From Prevotellaceae bacterium UBA4332 (lineage in GTDB: Bacteria > Bacteroidota > Bacteroidia > Bacteroidales > Bacteroidaceae), in assembly GCA_002394365.1 (NCBI GenBank), contig DGTQ01000006.1:1-64000 (forward strand): a stretch of DNA of 64,000 bases. Direction: 5' to 3'. Numbering within the stretch: the stretch's first letter is position 1; each line of letters opens with the position of its first letter. A program made the position numbers and the translations under genes. Shown piece after piece: positions 34,384 to 43,000 of this stretch. Below the pieces are notes generated by a model. That model ran no database searches and had not been told where the DNA came from. It saw only the letters and a program-made list of their open reading frames with translations.

Positions 34384-35393
34384 ATCTTTTGTGGGTGTTT
34401 GTTACGGATTAGAATTCTGAAATAAGGGCATTTTCCATTAACTCTCAGGTCTTTTTCGTCATCTCCCTTTCTAAACTTGATGATATCAAACTGTTCAGGA
34501 TTGTATTTGTCAAGAAAAGTTATTGGAACTCCCATAGCACCTGCATAATCACAAGGAATGTCTGCAGTCTTTCCTACATCTATTGCATCATAATTATCAT
34601 ACTTTGGGTATTCTTCTGGAGAATAACGGCAAACAAGGTCTAACTCTTCATTTCTCTTAGGAATTTCAAGGTTAGTAAACCAATTAACTCCAGAGACTCT
34701 TATCATATCTTTTTTGTGGTCTGCAGCTTTAGCAATGTCTTCGTATGGTGAAAAGAAATGTGCAGCACCTCCTTTGAACCCATAACCGAGCCACACCTTA
34801 TTATCTTTTATTAAAGGGAATACTTCTTTATAAGTTATAGCGTTTTGATGCCCTACAATTAAAAACTTCTTCTCGTACTTCATCAACTGTCCTATATACT
34901 CCCTAAACAAGGAGAAAGGCGGATTAGTTACAACAATATCTGCCTGCTTCAGGAGTTCGATACACTCAGGGTCTCGGAAGTCGCCAGTCCTAAGTGTGGA
35001 AAGCACATTCTTGTCATTCTTTAAGAGATACTGCACATCGCTTAGGTCAACAGCTCCGTCACCGTTCAGGTCTTTTACCTCCGTTATCTCCACCTTGTAG
35101 GCTATCTTCTTTGGTTCGTCGTCGAAGTCGCCAAAGTCTATCATCAACTCATTGCCTTGAACAGGCGAGCCGTTATAGCAGGTGCAGATAAGTTTCTTCA
35201 GCCCTAACTGGTTGAAGCGCAAAGCGAAATACTTAAAGAAATTACTCTCATAAGGGTCGTCACAATTACACAGCACCACCTTGTCCCTAAAGTGCTGCCA
35301 ATAGTGTTGCAACTCCCTCTCGATGTCCGTCAACTGCGTATAGAATTCGTCCTTCTTCGCAATCTTGGCATTGTTCAGGTTCTTTTTTGCCAT
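34380..35393 (-). CDS. EcoRI-family adenine-specific DNA methyltransferase
   Basis: 337 residues matching the M.EcoRI family: N-terminal KKDEFYTQLTDIERELQHYW, then VVLCNCDDPYESNFFKYFA (SAM region) and the N6-adenine motif IV VVTNPPFSLFREY. An insert near residues 107-125, VKDLNGDGAVDLSDVQYLL, looks like an EF-hand/dockerin calcium loop. Target sequence cannot be read from the protein. Expression is probably from the promoter at 35711 through a ~310-nt structured leader. The 3' half is clearly more AT-rich than neighbouring core genes. Confidence 0.88.
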   Translation of the reverse strand: MAKKNLNNAKIAKKDEFYTQLTDIERELQHYWQHFRDKVVLCNCDDPYESNFFKYFALRFNQLGLKKLICTCYNGSPVQGNELMIDFGDFDDEPKKIAYKVEITEVKDLNGDGAVDLSDVQYLLKNDKNVLSTLRTGDFRDPECIELLKQADIVVTNPPFSLFREYIGQLMKYEKKFLIVGHQNAITYKEVFPLIKDNKVWLGYGFKGGAAHFFSPYEDIAKAADHKKDMIRVSGVNWFTNLEIPKRNEELDLVCRYSPEEYPKYDNYDAIDVGKTADIPCDYAGAMGVPITFLDKYNPEQFDIIKFRKGDDEKDLRVNGKCPYFRILIRNKHPQKI

Positions 35394-35398
35394 AGTCC

Positions 35399-35705
35399 AT
35401 GCATTTTCATGGCGTATTGCTTATCTTTCGGAAGGGTAGGCAATTATAGGGCACAAAAGAACATGGACGTTCATCATCCATGCTTCAAAGGCCCTGAGAA
35501 TTGCCTACCAAACCAGATAAGTCACGCCCATGCATAACGCACAGACATTTGCGACTTATTCTTATGGTTTGGACTTTCTTGAATTTCTCAGGTTCTTGAA
35601 GCAATTCCGAATAACAGCAAACGCTTGTTAATTATTCGATATGTCACGCTGGTGCTTTCGCCAAAGCCTTGCCGCAGGGCATAATCCCCGCCTTTGCCAG
35701 CGATT
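35399..35705 (-). promoter_or_regulatory. Structured 5' leader of the methyltransferase operon (candidate regulatory RNA)
   Basis: Three related segments lie here in alternating orientation. Segment A (35399-35467) and B (35477-35534) can pair (GGTAGGCAATT with AATTGCCTACC; CTTATCT with AGATAAG; CATGGA with TCCATG). Segment C (35553-35602) is similar to A and can also pair with B (GAATTTCTCAGG and TTGAAGC against GCTTCAAAGGCCCTGAGAATT). A and C therefore compete for B. A further hairpin CGCTGG/CCAGCG spans 35647-35702, next to the predicted transcription start. No open frame of note. The function is unknown. Confidence 0.4.
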
Positions 35706-35710
35706 AGGTG

Positions 35711-35718
35711 CAAAATTA
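35711..35718 (-). promoter_or_regulatory. Promoter -7 box upstream of the methyltransferase leader
   Basis: TAATTTTG on the minus strand fits TAnnTTTG; a transcript would start near 35705. The -33 element is uncertain. Confidence 0.5.
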
Positions 35719-35794
35719 AGAAAAAGTTTTGTTTTCTCCAAACAAAGGAGAGAAAAAATGGAATGATAGGGCTTCATAGGGGAGAAGGGTATGA

Positions 35795-35956
35795 ACTATA
35801 TCAATATCAGTTATATCAGTTTTATTTTGAGGGGTATGTTTTTCTCAAATCTCCTTATTATATTATATAATTAATTAATAATTAATAAGTTATATATATA
35901 AGAAAGAAAAAGCGATACCCCTTAAAATTTAACTGATATTTGATATAACTGATATC
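35795..35956. repeat. Inverted iteron-like array around an AT-rich centre (TATCAGTT type)
   Basis: The left arm (35795-35838) holds ATATCAGTT repeats and ends in GAGGGGTAT. The right arm (35914-35956) is its inverted counterpart, starting ATACCCCTT and holding AACTGATAT repeats. The ~75 bp between are almost pure A/T with TATATA runs. No gene lies from 35394 to 37080. Confidence 0.75.
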
Positions 35957-36185
35957 ACATGGATATACTTTCCTGCTAAAGAGCATTAAATCAATAAGTT
36001 ACGAGCATGATTGTTTGTTCCACTTATCAGTGTTGACCTGAAATGAGGACTGTTTATATCAGTTTATCTCTCTAAAAAGCTTCTGAAAAGATACCGAAAT
36101 TGCTTGTTTCTGTGTTTTTCATCCCAGTTAGTGAACAAAAGGGTTGTTCGGAAAATTAAAAAGAATTTTCAAAAATAACCTCCTA

Positions 36186-36700
36186 AGGTCACTAAAACGC
36201 TCGGAAGGCTCATGAATACTGGGCTGAGGATAGTGACCTGTCTTCGAGACACCTCACTTAGAGGTCACTTGAGACCCCATCCCTGTCAGTTTCAAACTGA
36301 CATCCCTCCGCCGAGAGGGAGGGAATGAATTACATTCAAATTATGGAAATCTGTCTCCTGCCCTCGGGAAGGAAAATCTTATCTGAAAATCTATGAAAAA
36401 TCGAAAAGAAAATAAAGGGGACGATTATTTTATGATTTCTTGCTCTGGCAAGCGTAGCATCTTCGATGCGTCCGATTACGCCTATCGGCTCAGAAATCTT
36501 GAGAGGAATCTAAAGGAAAATCAAGAAAAAAATAAATTTTCAATTATATAAAGTGACCTCTAAGTGACCTTTTTTAAAGACACCTCACTTGCGGGAAGGC
36601 GCATAAACACTGGGATGAGAGGGGGTTAAGTGAGGTTAGTGAGGTTTTTCACGAAAAAAGTTTTTTTTTCGTGCAATGAGGAATGAGTAATTAGGAATTA
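36186..36700. repeat. Composite repeat, copy 2 (AAGTGACCT iterons facing each other)
   Basis: The left arm has a 54-bp unit (36186-36239) closed by AGGTCACTA/TAGTGACCT, then ACCTCACTT and AGGTCACTT. The right arm (36551-36636) has two AAGTGACCT units and a 55-bp unit closed by ACCTCACTT/AAGTGAGGT. Both units share the core GGAAGGC, CAT, AA, ACTGGG, TGAG. TTTTTCACGAAAAAA follows, then the 21-bp array. Between the arms are a GGGAGGG module, AT-rich DNA and a TTCTTGCTCTGGCAAG hairpin (36438). Confidence 0.78.
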
Positions 36701-36732
36701 GAAAAATAGTGTGTTTTGCCGACTTGGGAAAT

Positions 36733-36831
36733 TTTTCTTGTAGAAGCAGCCCTTCTGCATGCAGAACCAATGGTTCTACAGGTAGAAGCAGCCCCTCTGC
36801 AGATAGAACTAATGGTTCTGCAGGTAGAACC
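36733..36831. repeat. 21-bp tandem palindromic array B
   Basis: One partial and four full 21-bp units alternating TTCTGCATGCAGAA-like and TTCTACAGGTAGAA-like palindromes with AATGG or AGCCC flanks. It is on the outer side of the copy-2 iterons, as in the other two composites. The open frame through it (LVEAALLHAEPMVLQVEA) is a repeat artefact. Confidence 0.8.
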
Positions 36832-37079
36832 GAGCTTTGTCAATGGTCTTTTAACCCCTCTCGGTTCAATAGACTTATTACCCCCTCCATATCTCCCCCG
36901 TTTATCGGGGGAGAGCAACCCCGTTTTCGGGGAGCAGAAACGCCTGTAATCGGACGCACCACAGGTGCTACGCTTGCAGGGCAAGTTCCGCGAAAGCGCC
37001 TGAGAGCTTTGCTCGAAGAGCACCTACGGAGCGCAAGTTCCGCTCTGCGCCTGAGCACCTACTGGAGCGCAAGAACCTC
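36832..37079. repeat. Hairpin-module cluster downstream of sprA
   Basis: Contains CTCCCCCGTTTATCGGGGGA (36894-36913), CCCCGTTTTCGGGG (36919-36932), and two GAGCACCTAC(G/T)GGAGCGCAAG modules (37020, 37053). The perfect G/C hairpins could terminate sprA transcription but no T-run is present. No gene. Confidence 0.6.
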
Positions 37080-40000
37080 CTACCTGGTCAGCGAGAATTT
37101 CAGCGAGACGCCGAAGTCCTGGGTGACGGTGGGGTAAGTGCCTGAGGAGAGCAACGGGGTGTTGCTCTGGCGGTCGTAGTAGAGGCTCATGGTGAGCAGG
37201 CGGGAGAGGGTATAGTCTGCCGTGAAGGCGAGCTTGAAGGCTGTATTGCCCGAAGTGGCTGTGGAGGTGACGGTGGCTATGTCGCGAGTGATGGCTGCCT
37301 GCTTGCGCAGAGAGAAATCGAGACGCAGGGAGAGGTCGTGGGCAAAGTCCGTCTTGCCCTTATTGCGGGAAGAACGAGAGGTGCGAGAGTTGTTGTTGTC
37401 ATCGTCGTCACCTGTGCCTGCACCTCGGCGGCTGCGGGCTGCCTTGAGGGCGCGACTCTTGAAGAAGCGGAAATCGTTTATCTTATAGCCCATGCCAAAC
37501 ACCCAGTCCTTGGAGGTGGTCTCATTGATTTGCACACTCGTCATGGAGAGGGCGAGGACACGCGTGGTGCGATATTCTGCCTTGAGCGTCATGTTGTTCT
37601 TCAGGGTTACATCTACACCGAGCAGAGGGGAGAAACTCTCGTTGATGCTGACGGTGGAGACATTGAACATGGAGCTGGGGGTAGGATTGCTGGTGGTGGC
37701 ATCGGTGATGAAGCCTATCTCGTCGCCCATTATCTTCTGGTAAGAGGAGAAGGAGGCATAGGAGCCTACGGAGTAGATGCTCTTGTAGCCGTGGTTGATG
37801 TTGACACTCTTGAAACGCTCCTTAAACCAGGGCAACTGGGAGAGACCGCTGTACTTGAGGGTCCAGTTGGGCAGCATGGAGGCGATGGCTGGGAAGAGGC
37901 TCATGCCGCTGTAGCCTGTATAGGCATTGAGGAAGGCTGGCACCATGACGTCGGCGCTGTACTTCTTGACTGGCGTAACGTCTGGATTGAATACCGTGCC
38001 ATGCATGGTGCTGTTGACAGGATAGCGCTTGCCTATATACTGCTGCTGAACGCGTGCCTGATAGGCATCGAGCAAGCCGCAGAACTTCTCGAAGGAGGCG
38101 GAGCGATAGCCGCTGTTGGCATCGCCTGTGCCTTCGAAGGCCGACTTGATGCTGATGGTGGTCATGGAGAACGAGCCTGTCTGGGTGGTGGGCTGTGCCT
38201 CGTACATATATTGTATGGTCTTTGCCTTGGACTGGGTGTGGGCCATGTTGACGTCTATCTTGAGGTTGCGGACGGGCTCAACGGTGAGCTTCACCTGCAG
38301 GTCCTTGGTGAGGGAGGTGGTGGCAGGGGTGGTGACGTCGCCACTGGTGAGGAGCCAGCCGTTGTCGCGCGCCTTGCCTATGTAGTCGTCATTGATGAGT
38401 CCGAAGGCGAAGTCGAGACCTGGGGCAAAGGCTCCATAGCCAGAGCGCTGACCGAAGATGTCGCCTGCTCGCGGTGTGAAGCCTGGGAGAACCATGCCGT
38501 ACTGGGTGCGATAGGTGATGCCCACGCTGCGCACCATCATTGCCACGCGTGCTGCCGACTGGGCGAAGCGATACCACTTGAGGTCGTCGAGAGGGGGAAG
38601 GGCGACGACGCTGAGCTTCATCTTGACGGTGGTGTCCGACTTGTTGATGACCTTGATGCGGTTGTTGTCTATCTTCTTGTACTTGACGGGAATGAGGTTG
38701 CCCTTCTCGTCGCGTGCGGACACTACTATCCTGCCGCTCTTCTTGCCATGGGAGACGATGAGAGAGGTGTCGGCGGCGATGGTGAGCTCCTTGACGTAGG
38801 TGTTCTTCTTGAGCTGTTGCTGCTTCTGCTTCTCCTTGTCGTCGGCTTCCTTGTCCTTGTTTCCGCTATCGTTATCGTTCCCGTTTTTGTTTTTGTTCTT
38901 GTTAGCGTTAACGTTAGTGGTTTTATTCTTGCGTCGTGGCGACTTGGAGAAGCGCTCGTTGGTCTTCTTGAGGAAGGGCACATGGTTATAGAGCTTCTCC
39001 ATGTTGAACGTGCTGTTGAGGTTGATGAGACGATTGTTGGTGATGGTGTTGCCATACTTCACCTTGCCGTTTTCTTCTGCTCCGCGAGCCCAGTGGTAGG
39101 TGGCGGCATAGGAGGCATCGGCATTGACCCAGTCGAAGATTGGTATGAGGTTGAGGGGAAGCTGATAGGAGGCATTGAAGGACTGGTTGTAGTCCAGGGG
39201 GGTGCCCATGTGCTTGATGCTCTGCCATACGGAGTCTTTCCACGCCTGATACTGCTCGGGGTAGAGGTCTTTGTTGACCTGCATGTAGGGTTCTTCTATC
39301 TCTGCCTGAGTGGTGCTCTGGAAAGACATGTGGAGGTTCTTGGTGAGGTCCCAGCGGAGCTGGAAGTTTCTGTCCCACATGAAGCGGGAGTTCCACGTGG
39401 CTGGTATGGACGAGGGCGAACCGAGGTTTTCGAGGTCGCGCTCCTGCAGCTCGTAGTAGTAGCGCGTCATCTCGGTATTGAAGGCTATGGTCTGGGGGAG
39501 GTAGTTGAGCCCGAAGCGCCTGAGGATGTCGTAGTTCTTGGACTTGGACTTCATCTTCTTGAAGGGTTCGAGGGGCTTATAGACTGGCGACCACGAGTAG
39601 TTGATGGAGCCCTTCCAGGTGTCTTCGTTCTCATACACCACCGTCTGCCCATCGGTGTGGGAGCTGGAGTGGCTGTAGGAGAAGGAGAAGTTGGCTGGGT
39701 CGTAGGGCATGGGGTGGCCCTTGGTGGCTATGCCCACGCGAACGCCCGAGAGGGAGAAGTTCTTGGTTACGCGCTTGGTCACGGCAATGCTCTCGATGGA
39801 GTCGCGCTCGTGCTGGTCTGCGGCTGCCTCGAGGGCGTCCTCGAGTTTCATGTCGGTGTCGAGGGGATTGTATTTGGGCGACGTGCGCTCGCGCGTCACA
39901 CTATAATAAAGAGGTGCCGTGACTTTTGCCTTCTCGGGGAAGAACTTTCCGAGGTCGAGGTTGGTGGTGACGCTGTAGGTGGCGTACTTGTCGGTGGTGC

Positions 40001-43000
40001 GCTCCATGACCTTCTGCTCTATGCCGCCAAAGCCGTCGCTGACGTACTTGCCCGAGGCCTGCACGCTGCCGAGGTCGGAGAGCTGAATATTGAGGTTGGC
40101 GGCGGCGGCCCAGCCTCCCTCGCTCTCTGGCTCGAGGAGTCGCATCTCGTTTACCCACACCTCGGCATCCTGCAGAAGGGCTGAGGTGCCTATCTTCTTG
40201 ACACCTATCATCATGGTGGTTATCTCGCCCAGAGACGGATTGCCGATGATGCGGAGGGTGTTCTTCTGGTTGTCGGGGTCGGTCTGGGAGTAGAAGGTGT
40301 TGAAGGACGCCCTGCCTGCTCTCTTCTCTATGTTGCGCTGCTTCTTGAGGGCTGTGAGCTTGCTGAGGTCGAGGTTCACCATGTTCTCGTCGGGCCATAC
40401 GACGTGGCGGTCGGCATCGGAGTTGGAGGTGTAGTTGTTGCGCGGGGGGGTGAGCTTGAGGGGGATGTCGTACTCGTAGAAGTTGTTGTTGTAGTCGCTG
40501 CCCAGACGCAGGAAGAGGGCTATTTCATAGTCCTTGAGGTCGGTGGGATTGTCCTTGGTGGCATTGGCATGGACAAACATCTGCAGCTTCTTGTAGTAGC
40601 GCATGTCGTAGCTGGAGTTCTTATATACCGCCACGCCATCGTTGGTCGCCATGCCCACGATGTCCATACGCATAGACTGCTCATTGTTCTCAGTGAGCTG
40701 TGGCTGAGAGGGGTCAACAACACGGGTGATGCCTGGAGGCAGGATATAGTTGACGGGCTCCTTGTCGTTGTTCTCCTCTATGTTGATGGACGAAGCCGTG
40801 AGCTGGGCTGAGGGGTGAGGATTGCAGTCCTTGATGGTCTGGGTGGTCTGGTCGTAGAGACGCCAGTCGCCACGCACGAGATTGAGGCTGGCAAGACGGA
40901 GCACGCAGGAATCGGGGAACTCCGTCATGTACATGCGCATGAAGCGTATGCTGGTATAATCGGATATATTGCCCACCTTGTTGGTAGGATTGTGAACGGG
41001 GATACGCATGAGATACCAGTTGACTTCCTCGCTGGTGCCGTTGCGCAGGATAGGACGTGCCTTGCGGACGTCTGCCACATAGCCCTGAGTGTTGTTCTGC
41101 AAGGCGAAGGGGCTGATGTCTATCTCGTAGTCGTAGTACTTCTCATACTCGTTGAGGGTGTAGTCCTGGTTGATATCCTCTATATCAGGACCTGCCTTGT
41201 AGGAGGTGTCGTAAGCCTCCGTCTGGCTGTCGGAGTCGGGGGAGTTGCCCTGCGGGTTGTTGATGTTCTTGTAGCGCTCGAGGATGCCGAGTTTCTGGGC
41301 ATCGTAATCACTGCCACGGAAATAGTGGTAGTTGTCGGCGGCGGGGTCTTTGCCAAAATACTGCTGAACGCTGGCGGGGAGCTGCTGCAGATATTCCTGG
41401 AAGCGGATGCGCTCCTCGTCATCGGTGAGACCGTTGAAACCTACGTCCTGCTTGACACGAGAGCCGCTGCTGGTGGCAAAGGCATAGGTGATGGTGCTCT
41501 GGTTGCCTGGCACCTTACCCCACTGCGTGTCGATGGTTGTCTCGCTGTCGGACACGGGCATGCCGCTCTCGTAGAACTTCTTGCCGTCGAGCAGTATGTC
41601 CTCCGACACCTCTCCGAGGTTGATGTGGAGCTTTCCCGAATGTTGGCTCGCCGTGCCGTCCTTGCTGGAGTAGATGAAGGGGTCGAGCAGCCAGAACTCC
41701 ACATACTCTATGTTGGCTTCCTCGAAGTTGTTGGTATCCAGCTTGCGCATCATGCCGCCCCATGCCCTCTCTGGGTTCATGAGCGTACCGTCGCTGTTGA
41801 TGTTGGTGGTGAAGTTGTATGGTCCGCGCTCCTTGGGGTAGTAAGCCATGTTCATCACCGAGAGGCGGTTGGTGACACCGTTGTAGGTGTTCTGGTCGCG
41901 ATTAGGATAAATCTCGCTCACATAGACCTCACGCACGTAGTGGTTGGAGAGCAGCTCGGTGTTGCCCCTGATGTGGGCAGGAGTGAGGGAGGATGCACGG
42001 TCGGTAAAGAGCGGGTCGATGAAATACCATGCCAGCTTGCCTCGACGATAGCCCGACTGGAGGTCGGTCTTGTTGTACTCGCCAGAGGTCAGCAGACTCC
42101 TTGGTGCACTGGAGAGCTGCCATGACGTGGGGGTGAGGAGGTTGATGTTGCTGGTGGAATTTTCGAAGTCGTCGATATAGGAGGCGTTGTCCTGAGTGCC
42201 ACTGGCAATGCTGGAGAAGAGTTTGGCAAATTCTCCCGTAAACTGTATGCTGGATGGCTGCTTGACGTGCAGGAACGGTATCTTGTTGAGCATGTCGGTG
42301 AGCCACTGGCTCTGCTTCTTCCAGCTTATGTTGAAACCGATGAGGGTGTTGTTTACTGGTTCGGCACCCATAGCAACCTTGGAGGTAAGACTCTGCTCGC
42401 GCAGGTGCTGGAACGTACCGCTGAGGATGAAGTCCTTGGAGAAGTCATACTCCCAGTTGATGCCTATCATGGACTTGCGCTCCATGGAATAGTCGGAGCG
42501 GCTCTCGAGGGAGACATTGACGGACGTGCCTGCATCAATGATGCTCTGGTTGAGGATTGTCACCTCGCCAGCAGAGTAATCTACGGAGTAATCGACACCC
42601 TCTACGAGGTCCACGCCTCCTGCCGTAACCTTCACGCTGCCCTGAGGCACGTTGTATGCCCCGAGCGAGATGACGTTTGCCGATGTGCCACGAAATCTGC
42701 CCGTCATTATAAACTTGTTCTTCTCGGCTATCTGCTTGGCGGCTGTCTTGGTAGTGTCGTAGAGTTCGCAGTAAGAGTATTTCTCTGCCGTCTGGCTATC
42801 CATGCCATGCGAGAGGAGCGCCTTCTTCAGGCCGTCGCCAAAGGGCTCTGCCATAGGGAAATACACTCGGCCATTGCTCACGGTATAGCCCTCTACGAAG
42901 TCGAAGGTGCCATTAGGGTGGGTACGGTTGTTGTTGTCCAGACGGTCGGCACCCTGCAACCTTATGATGGGTATGGTCTTGACGGAGGGGTCGGGGATAT

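Noticed and set aside
35399..35705. Retron msr/msd or type III toxin-antitoxin RNA
   Set aside because: No reverse transcriptase gene is nearby, and the segments are in alternating orientation where type III antitoxins have direct tandem repeats.
36733..36831. Possible CRISPR array
   Set aside because: Units are contiguous 21-bp repeats without unique spacers, each unit is itself palindromic, and no cas genes are present.
33241..37079. Integrated island with duplicated ssrA attachment site
   Set aside because: I looked for a second copy of the ssrA 3' end (TTCGATTCTCCCCAGCTCC) downstream and for an integrase, and found neither. The position is suggestive only, so no att site is annotated.
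37338..40184. 948-residue open frame on the plus strand opposite sprA
   Set aside because: It is antisense to a clear sprA gene, has low-complexity Val/Gly/Leu/Glu composition, no recognisable motif and no promoter. It is explained by sprA codon bias mirrored on the other strand.
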